From: Symsagittifera roscoffensis
Lineage: Eukaryota > Xenacoelomorpha > Acoela > Convolutidae
Direction of reading: 5' to 3'
Length of the DNA: 64,000 bases
Assembly: GCF_963678635.1 (NCBI RefSeq)
Contig: NC_087064.1
Coordinates: 10,887,671-10,951,670, forward strand
In this document: in pieces, positions 29,201-41,200 of the stretch
Layout of the letters: the number at the start of each line of letters is the position of its first letter
Position numbering within the stretch: position 1 is the first letter of the stretch
Made by a program: the position numbers and the translations under genes
The notes under the pieces: generated by a model
Seen by the model: only the letters and a program-made list of their open reading frames with translations
The model's database searches: none
Told to the model about the DNA's origin: nothing

Positions 29201-32200
29201 ATCCGTTACAAAGAAACATTTTATCAGCTGTGCATGTAGAACAGAATGTTCCGACGATATTCACTAAAAAAGAAAAAAAAGTACAGAATGTTCCGACGAT
29301 ATTCACTAAAAAAGGAAAAAGTTTTTTTTTTCTACGTTTATCAAATTAGTATCGTTTTTAGTGCGTTGTATCGTTTGAGATTTAAATAAACGCATAGAAA
29401 ATTCATGAATTGGGCAAAATCGACAAAATTTGTCTTCAAAAACGAATAAAAAACAAAAATGAACACAATTAAAAAATAATAGATTTTTAGCAATAAACAT
29501 TTTTGCACAAAAAATTTAATTTTTTTTAGAAAACAGTTTTTTTTTGCCGAATAAGCGCTAAATTAAATAATCACAACTATAGTAAAAATTCAAGTTTTTT
29601 TGTATCCTAAAAGTCAAATAGAAATTCTATATAACGAGCGGTATTCGATCGTGTTACTCGCTCGAAATTAGATTAAACCTCAAAAATTGCGCAGCAACTG
29701 TTATTCCGACGTTTATTTGTGATACCGTGGGAAATTTGTGATTCCGATTTTTCGTGTGAAAATAATAAAATTACACCCGAATACGAAGTCAATTTTTTCA
29801 ATGGTCGGAACAATTACTTAGAGTTTAAATGTTGTACCAGTGACGGATCTAATATTTTCTCAAAGAGAGAATTTCAAAAGAATTGAAAATGTAGTTCGAA
29901 GTTTTGCATTTTTTTGTTTGACAAAATTGATTCTCCGGCGCTTCTGGAATTAGTATCAAAATTTTTCTTCCCGCAAAATTGGCCGTGTAAGTTTTGACCA
30001 CAAAGACGCGTTTTTAACACTACAAACATTTGTTTCTAAAGTGAGGATACGCCTTTTCTCTTATTTTTTTTGCTTCTGTGATGAACAATGTTGAGATCCT
30101 TTAGTTAAACAACGCGAACTTGAATTGGTGTTCTTGAAATATTTCTACTTGAGTAACGCAAAAAGAAACAATTTATTAACAAACGGCTAAATTTTAAACA
30201 TATGCAAAAAAATAGTTGGTTTTCCTCGACACCGAAAAGCTTATTTTAATGATTTTTATTGTACGCTAAACCACATCTGAAGAGATATCACATCACTCGA
30301 CCCGATAAAATCTTTCATGTTTTCCTATGAAAAAAGCACTCGATACAAACTTATTTTTGCCCGCATTATCTTTGTATCAATTGAGACAAAACCAGAAAGA
30401 TTAAAGAAAACTTAAAGACCAACACAAAAAGATAGCTGTTCAAAGAATGCACATATTAACTTATTCTTTTTATCAAATTACTTATTTTTTTATCAAATTA
30501 CTTATTCTTTTTATCAAATCATGTTCGGGCATGGAGAAAAAATTTTTGAATAATTATGAATCTAAGAAACTTTTCTTCAAGAAAGACGGGAATGTCAGGA
30601 AAATCGCATTTTCCATGGTTACGTTAATATAATTTACGTTTGTTAAGTACTTTACGTTTGCCACTTAGTAAAAAAAAAATTCATTGAAAAAAAAAAATAA
30701 ATGACAAATTAACAAAGATTGCTTTCAGAATGTCGAATTTTGTCTGAAAAACCCACTCCGAGCACAATTATTCTTTTTTTTGACTTTCATTACAATATGT
30801 CAAGTTGCCACTTCAAATTAAATGAACACTCTTAATATAAGAGAGAGTATGCAAATTGTGAATGTTTCGATTACCATTATTTTCTTTTGAAAGTATTAAA
30901 AAATATGATAAGATAAAATTGACTTTAAAATTGATTTTGGCGTTTTGAGTTTTTATGAGCGAAGTATAATTCAAGCTAAATAAGAAAAAACATAGCGGTC
31001 AAAAAATCTAAGTTAGAAAAATTCTTGGGGCTTTGAAACTTTACGAGAAATAACACAAAAGTTATTTACTAAAAATTTGAAAATCATAAAAATCCCTTTT
31101 GTCAAAAACGCCTGTCAAAAACGCGCCAAGTTTATTGTTCTGACCATTTAAAATGGGGAGGAATTTTGTATTCGGGTGTTTTATATTTTTTTTCCACACA
31201 AAATTATCGGACAGGGTAAAGTGATATATCATTTTTAAAATTTTCCTTGTGTTTAGAAAAACCGGTTGGAAACTTCCGATTTTTCGTCTATTTTTGAGCA
31301 AGTAAAGCGATCAAGAAACGTTTGTTAATTATAAAAATTATAAATTCAGGCTAAAAAAAGGCAAACTAGTTTTGGAAGCTTCATTTAGCTCTATTTTGTC
31401 AAAAAAAAATTTTGCACAGCAGCCAGCTATCCTTGTTGTATATTGATTGCTGATTGATTAACAATAAATGTCGTAGAAAAGTATCAAAAATATGTTTTAG
31501 CCGTTTTTCGCAAAGTTATGGTGTTCGAATTTGGTTCTGCCGTGACTACTATATTTGAAACTGTGATAATTAACAAGAATTTAACGAATTTTTTTTTTCA
31601 TTGACGTTAAAGGGAACTGTCACATTTTGGGCTTACCCTGATAGGAGTAGTATTTTTCAGCATTTGTAAGCAATATACACTTATGGCTCTTTTAGATTTG
31701 TTTCTGTATCGACATGGCTCCTGATATTTATGACCTTTGATACTTTTATGATTCAAAAAACTTATTATTACTACCTCTGTAACGTTTTGTTGGTTTTCTA
31801 ACAATAACGGTCCGGTATTAAGGGGTTTTCCTGGTAATCAGCAGGTAGAAAGGGTGCGTTTCGCTTCCAGGTGCGAAAATCATATAACAGCATGCAAGCA
31901 CCTTTTCAACTTCATAAACCCAATTTAACTCTTTGATGGGATCTCCGATTTCCGAAATCCAGGCGTCCGAAATCGGTCGTGATTCCTTTTCAGTTTTGAG
32001 CCAAGCTATAAATTCCAATTTAGTAACACTACTCTAAATAATTCTAACAACAGGATTTAACCGAAAACACGAAACATTGTATACCTAGAAACTATGAATT
32101 TTAATAGCAGTTTGGCATGAATTGAGAAACACCCTTCCCCTGTAATGATCAGGTGAGGTATTTGCCCAAGCAGAAATGAAAAGGGCTAATGTGGATGTAT

Positions 32201-35200
32201 AATGCAATTGCTTCAAAGAATAAAGTTTTTTTCTGCTAATTTTTTTTATTTCAAAATTTTTTTGATATGGTTGATCATGATTTCGAAAATGTTGTGGTTT
32301 TGGCTGTTAGAACAAAATGAAATTCAACATACTACGAAATGATCCGAAAACGCATGTTGAAATCTAATTTTTTTGGGATTTTTTTGCAATTTTTTTAATG
32401 GCAAATATTAAATTTCATGTAAAGAGAAGGGGATTGAATGTCCAAAGTATCCGTTCATACAGGAAATTTGAGATAATATGTCGTCTTTGTTCCGACAAAT
32501 AGGTACAATTTGTAAGAAAATTTTAATTATTTTCTTCTGACTTCCGCAAAATAGTCTTTTTCACAGAGGAACAAGAAATACAAAAGAGAAAAAGATGACA
32601 TTTATGAAAATAGAAAACTGAACGTGGCTATATTTTCGTATTTTAAAGTTCAGACCAGGAAAAATTATAATTTGGCCTCAGGAATTCGCTATGGTTTACG
32701 AATCAAAACTTGGGCTGATCAAAACTTGGGTTTTTAGCGGATTCAAAGAGAGCTCTGAAACAAAAAAAAACTGACACAAAAGCACAGTCATTCTTTTTGA
32801 AATTCAAAACTGATTCAAACCAATTTGTACAATGCTTTTAACAGAGCGCACAGCTTCTGAATAATAACGCGTGTTTTGTGATTGAAAGCCTTTTTGAGTT
32901 CTGGTTTTAAAAAAAGTACAAATAACATTCTTTTATATCAATTTTTTGACTTTTTGACACCTCCGCTTTAAGTAATAGGCCATCTGAATAAAAAACATAA
33001 AAAGCTATCTGAAATTAAACAAGTTTTGAAACAAACATTTTTTCGGTGTTTTTTAATTTTGAAAAAGTCAGTAGCGTGAAATTTTTGAAAGCTGCTGTGA
33101 TAACCCTAATCTGCGGAGCGTGTTAGGAAGAAGAATAAGATGGATAATGTAAATTTACTGTTGTTAGTTTTGTCCTGTTCTTAGTTAATAACTGATAGTT
33201 TGTTACTGCTTTTCAGTATGAGATATGAACACACTGAACAACTCAAACTTTAGTGTTGGACAACAACGCATGACCTTGACCACTTACATAATAATAACAT
33301 AATAAATAGTTAGCACATATGGTTACTGCAGATGCAGTAGTTATCAACTGTCCTCAAGGTTGTGTACTACAGATGGCTGCACTACCACATTCCCCCTTGG
33401 GCAAAATAAAATTTTATCTACTATATTTAAAATTTTATAAATAACAATAATATGAGTTTTTCCAGCTCAGTTTCTTGTGGTACCATAGGTGTATGCCTTT
33501 TATCAGTTTTTCTTCTCTATTTCCTTTTTCTTTATTTCTAATGGCACTTTCCATTGATTGCTCCATGGTTGTGTCGTATCCAGCGCGGCATACCCAAACT
33601 TTTTTCTGAATAAGTGGCGTTCCAGCAGCTTCAGACGGGTCTCCATTGGGTTATTTTTATCAGTTTTCACATTCGCCAAACCAAGTCTGTATTGTTCTAA
33701 CGCCATTTCGTTAATGGCATTCTCGTCATCCGCGGAAATATGTTTTACTGAGTGTTTCACTGGGCTGCCAAATCTTTTCGGCCCTTGATTTTTCGTGGCT
33801 CGTGTACTACGTCTGACGTTTGTGCCTCCTTGTTCATCAACCGCCGAGTCGTCTGAAACTCCTGACGGTGATCCTAGTTCGACTTCATTCTTGTCTTCTA
33901 CTTTAGATTTGATAATCTCCTCCGCTGTCATTTGCAGACCTCTGTTCAGCACTTGATCGGCTAAGTTTTGCCATTCTTCCTCCCCCATGTCTTGTTTCTG
34001 GAACGCATTCAAGATTGCACCCGGTGACGTATCTCTTGTTATGCGTTTCTTAGAGGGTACACTTTTGGTGCCCGAGCTGCCTGCACAATTCGCTTGATCT
34101 CCATCTGATTGTTTTGTATTGGTACTATCTTCTGCTGCTACCGCAGCTTTCTTTTTTCCTTTGCCCTTGTTCTTGAGTGTTTGGTCTCTTTTGTCCCGTG
34201 ATTCCCCTGTCGGGTTTATCGCAACTTGTTCCTGTGTCTTTGGTCCCCCGAGATTGGGCTTGGCACGCTTGATTGCCAAATTTAGGCCCCCACCGACCGG
34301 TGTTTCACGTGATGTTACGACCTCTTCGCTGTTTTGAAACGATTCTTTCGTCTGTTCACTTGGTGTATTCCAGTCCTCCTCTTCGGACAGTGTGTCTTCC
34401 AAGACATCCTCATCCTTCTTCTGATGTTTGCTTTTTGGCTCCGCCAGTGGGCTTTGGGCCTTCTCCTTCTGCGTTGTTCCCTCTTTGGGTGATCTCATAG
34501 GGGAACCTTGTATCTTCGCCAGGTCACTTTTTCTATATACTGCCCCTGCAGCTGTTGTCACCGTCTTTGATGACTCGGATGCAACCTTCCCCTTAAATGG
34601 CTTTGTCAGCGCTGCTCCACTTTTCCTCGTTTCATCCCTGCGGCTGAGGTTTTGGGTGTTCCAATCTGACCCCTTGGGCTTGTCTTCTACAAATCCCTTT
34701 TCCCATGAATAGAGTAACTCCTTCCTTAACTCAGGGTCAATTGTACTTGTGTCATCTACTAGTTGTGAAAGGCTGGGTCCATCATATCTGCGTCGTTCCG
34801 CGTTCCAATTCGCGTTCGCTTCCAACAAGTTTCGTAGAGTTCTCGCTCTGTTTCTCTCCTGAGTTGTCAAACTAGCTTGTTTGAATAGGGGGCTGACTTC
34901 TCTGCTTCTCTGTCCTTTTTTCACGATCTTTAGAGCATCTCGAGACTGATCAATCCTCTTCTTGAGTTGGCTTGCGGTTAAAGCTGACCTCTCCAGATGC
35001 TGTTTATCTAAATTATCAGAAAACTCTACAAATTTATCCCGTATGATTTTGAATTCTGTTTTCGGTAGTCGATTGAAGTGTGCTGCAAACGGTGATTTCT
35101 GTATGGTTTTTTGTTTTATCCATCGCAAATCCCTAATGATTGTACTAAGGCATAATTTTATTGACTTTACATTCTCTTCCAATAGCATCACCCCCAAGCG

Positions 35201-38200
35201 CCTTTTAATAGTTTGGATTGTCCTTTCTACTAAACCGCACCCACGGTGGTCACCCACCGGGCAGAACTTCTGTTCAATGTTGTGTTCGAGACAGAATTTT
35301 TTCATGGCTTTTCCTTTAAATCCGGAAAACTGGTCGGTTTTTATCGATTCTGGTATGCCATGCGTATCTATGTACGACCTTAGGAATTTTATAGTTGATT
35401 TACCCCCCGTTGATTTGGTTACTTTCACCGACGGAAATTTTGAAAACCGATCAATTGCTACCAATAAGTAGATTTTCTTTCCTTTATGGTCTTCTAAAGG
35501 TCCTGCATAATCTAATTGGACTTCCTGTCCTGGCTGCGATAGCAGTGGCAATGGTTGGGAAGAGTTTTTCGGTATAATGTATTTTGCATTCTTACCATAG
35601 CGTGTACATTCTCTGCACTCTTCAGCGAGGTTTACGATGTCTTTATGCATATGGGGCCACCACAGATAATTTGATACATCAATCATTGCCTCCTGTCCCG
35701 GATGTCCTCTATGTATGCGCTTCAACACTGCTTGTCGCAATTGAGCTGGTACTGCTATTCTGTTATCTACGAGAATGCAATCGTCGACTACTGAAAGTTG
35801 GTTCCACAACGGGTTTGTGTATGGGCCCATTAGCTCAAATCCCGCCCGATCCTTTCTCTCTATTACTCGACGTAGTCGGTCCATCCAGACATCCTCCGAT
35901 ATGAGTTCGGCCAACAGCGTCTTATCAAATAATTTTGATAAGGTAAAGTTTCCAGAGTCTCCTACGTCTGTTAATGCGCCTGCCAGTTGGGTTTTTCCCT
36001 CTTTAATTCTTCTCGAGGTTTGAACCGCGCTCACTTCCGGTCCAAAATCACCATCATCTGCTGTTAGATCCACTTCAATGATTGATTTCGCTGGTGAACC
36101 TCTCGGACTGCTCGTTACCATCTGCGTCATCGCCTCTAGCTCTCTGATATTTCCCGGTAGTTCTTGATCTTTACTAACTAGGTCCCAAATGGATAGCAAA
36201 TTTTTCGTTTCCTCGGCATCTTTCTCCCATATCGCTGCCCGTGCAGTACAACTGTCCTCGTCAAAACTGTCTTCCGTTCTATCTAGAGTTCTTCTGATTC
36301 GACATGTTCTATGGAATGTAGTTTCGGTTATCTCCGCTTCCGCTACTTGATCGTTTTCCTCCTGTGTCTGTGTCCTACCGTCTTCTATTCTCACCGATTT
36401 CTTCTTCATCCTTCCGTCCTCCATTTTCTCTGAGATTACTCTTCTGTTTTTTACTAAATTAACCGACTGTATTGCTCTGTTGAAATTGACACGAGTGTTT
36501 TTCTGTTTCAACACGTTCTTGTCTGTCAAGAAATCTGAATCTCCCCCGTTCTCGTTCCGGTCGAGCTTTGTTCGGTTTTTGACCGTTCTGTTGCTATAGC
36601 AACCACGCCTGGATTCTAATAATTTCTCTTCTCTTTTCTGTTGTTGAGAATATTCTAGAATCTTTTCACTCGGAATTATTACATCCGTATCACTTAACCG
36701 ACTGTATAAGCAGTCGAGTGCTCTATGAAAACACTCAATTGAAGTGACTACAAATTTTTCATCCAGTTTTGTTTCAGGCCAAGGTTCTCCTGATGGTTCT
36801 CTAGATAGATAATCTACTATTCCCATATCCTTACCTGGTATATGGACAATTTTGAACTGGTATGGCAGTAATCTATCCACCCATCTTGTTAATCTGGATT
36901 GATATGTTTTGTTAGACTTGTTGCCTTCTAAGGCAGATGTTAATGCCTTATGATCAGTAACTATTACAAATTCCTTTCCTAATAGGTAATGTTTGAAACG
37001 ATCCACTGACCATACCACTGCTAACAGTTCAAGTTCGTTGGTAGAATACTTTTTTCTTGATTGTTAAGGTAGCGCGACGCGAATGCGATCGGAATCCACT
37101 CATTTTTTTCCGTCTGCTGTTCTAAAGATGCACCCAGTCCACTGTGACTTGCATCGCATTTTACTCGAGTATCCCGGTTTGGGTCGTAATAATTCAGTTT
37201 AGTAATGTTTGCTACTGCTTTTTTTATTTCCTCGAACACCTCATTGTGTTCTGTTCCCCATTCAAATTTTTTTACTGGGATTTTAATATTTTTCAGTTTT
37301 TTCTTTTCATTTTCTTCACGCAATAATGGTCTGAGTTTTTCTGTCAAATTAGCTGCATTCGGTATAAACTTTGCAAGGTGGTTAATGCTACCTAGAAAAG
37401 ATCTAAGCTGTTTGAGTGACTTTGGATGTTCTAACTTTAGGATAGCCTCCGTTTTTGTAATTTTAGGAGTAACCCCACTTTCCGAAAGTTTATGTCCTAG
37501 CCAATTAACTTCTGTTTTGAAGAATTCGCATTTTACCAATTTCAGCGATAAGTTCTCCTTATCGAGCTTGCTTAAGACATCAATAATTAGATTTTCATGT
37601 TCTATTTCCGATCCTTTCGAAACAATTAGTATGTCATCCAAGAAACAAAACGTATTCTTAGAATGATTCAGCGTCCGATCCATTGCTTTTTGAAATTCGG
37701 CTGGCATATCAGCTAGACCATAGAATCCCGTCAGAAATCTATAAGTACCCGTGGCTTTCCCCCCTACGATGTTGAAATTGCACTGTCTTGCAGTTTGTGG
37801 ATTCAATTTTAGCTGACTATATGCGTATTTCAAATCTAACACGGTGAAGAACAAGGTACCTGCTGTTTGCGCAGTTACTATCTGACTGACCCCATCTAGT
37901 AATTCTTCCACATTCGGCATCTGATACTTATTTTTGTATAATTGTCTGTTGATGGGTTTTGCGTCCAATGCCAATTTAATTGTATCATCTTTCTTCACTG
38001 TGATAACAATAGGGGCTATGAAACAATCACTGGTACATTTATCCAATTTCTGAATATGTCCTTCTAATAATAGTTTTTCAATTTCCTTTTCGACTTTCCC
38101 TTGCACATGGATCGGTATTCTCCTCCCTTTCTCTTGAATCGGGCAGAGAGGATATTTGAATGTTGTGTTCACGACGTGATTTGCTGATCTTCCTTTTCTA

Positions 38201-41200
38201 TCAAACAGTGATTTAAAATTTTTGTAGAATTTTTCTTTCCACGGATCCGACTGTTCGCACAGCATGATATCAAATCTGGATTTTTTCGTTGGAGCGGGTC
38301 TTTGTGTAGTGGTTATGCCTATCTTGTTTTGTAGGTCTAACCCTAGTATACATCGCGTCCTTCGTTCAGTAATCAGAAAAGTAGCCTTTGGGACTTCCCA
38401 ACCGGCGGATCTTATGTTGGCCTTCACCGCCCCCAATATTGCTATTGGTTTTTTATTATAGTCCACGAATTGCGCTGGTAAATACAATTTCTCGACTGGA
38501 GTAAATTGTATTTTTTCTGATAACTCAAGAATTTGTTTTGCTACTGTCCAATTTATGAATGAAATTGGACTACCGGTGTCCACCGTCATATTTATTATCT
38601 GATTGTCAATTCGGATTAAAGCCTTCAGTGACTTCATCCTTCCTGATGATGAGTCATTCCGTATGTCAATCTTTTTCGTTTCTAGTTCGTTAACCCCGCT
38701 GTTTTCTTTCATTTTTTCATCAATGTATCTGTTGATCATCTCTACTTCGCTGTCTTTCTGTTCCACTGCCATAACCTCGAATTCTTCGCATGAATCGAAT
38801 GTTTGTATCAGATTACATTCTCCTTCCGAACTCTCTGTATTTTCAGTTATTTCACTGACCTGTTGTGACCGGCACATTCGAGCAAAATGATTTGGTTTGT
38901 TACAATTCTTACACTGTTTTCCCATCGCTGCACAATTTTTCAAGTGACCGTCTACAAATGGTCTACCACACCTGTTGCAGGGTTTTCTGTCCTCTGCGTT
39001 ACTATTGTTTGGTAACCCTCTCCCCTCTTGTTGTTTCCGTCTATTTCTTTCATGATAGGGTTTTTTATTGCTTTGATTCCTGTTACCAACCACCATAATT
39101 GGTTCTTGTTTGACTTTAATCTGTGGTCCTTGGTGAAGTGTTGCTTGTGCAGTTCCCAGAGTAGTTTTCTGAAATGCTTGAGTCGATTGTTTACTCTGCT
39201 CAAATTTTATCGCCCTTTTTAATACTTCTTCGGGAGGTAGCGTTTCGAACGTGAGTGTATCCTGTAGAACTGGGCTTCGCATTTTCGAAATAAAGAGATC
39301 TCTGACCAATTCGTCTTCCAAAGTGTCCAATGCTGACTTAGCTGCTTGTGCAGTTAGTGCTGCATGAAATGATTCTAAAGATTCTCCTACTTCCTGTGCT
39401 CTATTGAATAATTTGTACCGCTCGTACGTAATACTTTGGCATTTTTCAAAAGTTTCCTTTGCCAATCTAACCATCTCCTTAAACTGCAGTTTCGAAATTT
39501 CCACATGTGGATTTTTCTGAACAAATCTTTTCTTTCCTTCAGTCCCAAACGCAAGAAATAGTCTAGATATTAATCGCTTCTGAACTTCGTTATAGTAAAT
39601 ATTGTGGCCCACCTTGGGTCCTCTTTCTCTTCGCTCTTCATTTTCAGCTGCCACTCTATCTCTCAACAATCTATCTCTTGCTTCTCTTGCTGCTGTTGCA
39701 GCAGCAGATTCGCCGTCTCTGGGTGTTTCTGGACGGGGTTCCGGCTCCTCTAATACTGGTTTGGGATCTTCCAGCATAACTTCAGGGTTTACATTTTCTT
39801 TTACTGTCACCGCCATCAGAAACTGATCTAACCATACTTTAAAATTCCAAGGTGGATCTGAGTTCGCTGTGGTCCAATATACAGGAATTCCTATGTCAGT
39901 TCTGTTATCCTGAGCAAAGAATCCTGCTGGCTGCGCCATGTGATAACCCTAATCTGCGGAGCGTGTTAGGAAGAAGAATAAGATGGATAATGTAAATTTA
40001 CTGTTGTTAGTTTTGTCCTGTTCTTAGTTAATAACTGATAGTTTGTTACTGCTTTTCAGTATGAGATATGAACACACTGAACAACTCAAACTTTAGTGTT
40101 GGACAACAACGCATGACCTTGACCACTTACATAATAATAACATAATAAATAGTTAGCACATATGGTTACTGCAGATGCAGTAGTTATCAACTGTCCTCAA
40201 GGTTGTGTACTACAGATGGCTGCACTACCACAGCTGCATGTCAAATTTTTTCCAATAGGTTGCACAGCTATTTTTCCGACAATCTAATGGAAATGACTCC
40301 GAAAGCAGCGGCAAATCTTTTTTTTGTCATTATTGTTCCGAGCATTAAAAATGGGGAGGAGTTTTGTATTCGGGTCTGTTTTAGTTTTTTTCTTTTTCTT
40401 CCACGCAAAATCAGGTACCAAAAATGGTCATTGAACAGGGTTGAGTGATAAATCATGTTAAAACCGTTTTTAGTCGTGATTCAAGTGACATTAAAAAATT
40501 TTCAAAAGACTTTCAAAAGTTTTGCACAATAATCGGCTATCTTTTTATTTTTTTTGTCTTTGGGCTATTGACTAGCTTTTAAAACGGTTTTGAATTTTTT
40601 GAAACATGGCTGATTATACATGACAATATATAAGCCACGAGAAAATGGACTTGTTTTTTTGCAAGCAACGTGAACTCTTCTTTAGCGTTCTCTACACAAC
40701 TCTAATTTTAAGAAAGTAATTGTAAAATTTGAGCTTCTTTTTATTCGAAGAGCCACGATATGAAGAGATTCAATTGGGTCGTTATGTTCGGTTTGGTTGG
40801 TACTTGATATGCTCAACTTTCCTTCTTCGCAGTTTGCCTTTTGTAATTTTTTTTCGGTTTACTTCAGTTTCATAATCTAAAATGAAAAAAAAAATCAAGT
40901 TCTACAATGACTTTCTTACAATTTGAATGATGTACGCTAATTCGTTTCTAAATTTGACGCTACTGCTTTTTTCAAAATTAAGAAACAATGAAAAAAAAAT
41001 ATTGAACTTCAGTATATTTTTTTTGAATTTTTGCAGGCCCATAATTTATGTTGGAGATGTCAGAAAGCCAAATTTTTTTTTGTGTACAACAGTCGAATTT
41101 GGAAACAAGTTTGTACACATTGTAAAATTTGAGCAAATGTTTCCAACGATCTACAGGAAATTACTCCGAAAGAAGCGGCAAAAATTGCTTTCATTTTTTT

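Larger units (their letters stand above)
33096..40232 (-). mobile_element. Ty3/gypsy-type LTR retrotransposon, complete but frameshifted
   Basis: A 7137-bp element bounded by two 294-bp LTRs and by the 5-bp direct duplication gctgc (33091-33095 and 40233-40237). The LTRs begin TG and end CA. Read on the minus strand, the order is 5' LTR, primer-binding site, gag, protease, reverse transcriptase, RNase H, integrase, long tail, polypurine tract, 3' LTR. Protease, RT and RNase H preceding integrase place it in the Ty3/gypsy group. No envelope-like frame is present. It sits in prickle intron 2 in the sense orientation, so the host transcript must read through and splice it out. The lack of visible LTR differences implies recent insertion, yet the coding frame is broken once. 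Confidence 0.95.

Noticed and set aside
34962..35471. 169-codon plus-strand open frame and similar ones at 33.5-39.8 kb
   Set aside because: Antisense shadows of the retrotransposon polyprotein, which has clear domains on the minus strand.
37045..37060. Programmed -1 frameshift site in the retrotransposon
   Set aside because: The A run lacks a proper X-XXY-YYZ heptamer in the reading register and lies inside the conserved RNase H fold, unlike known programmed sites.
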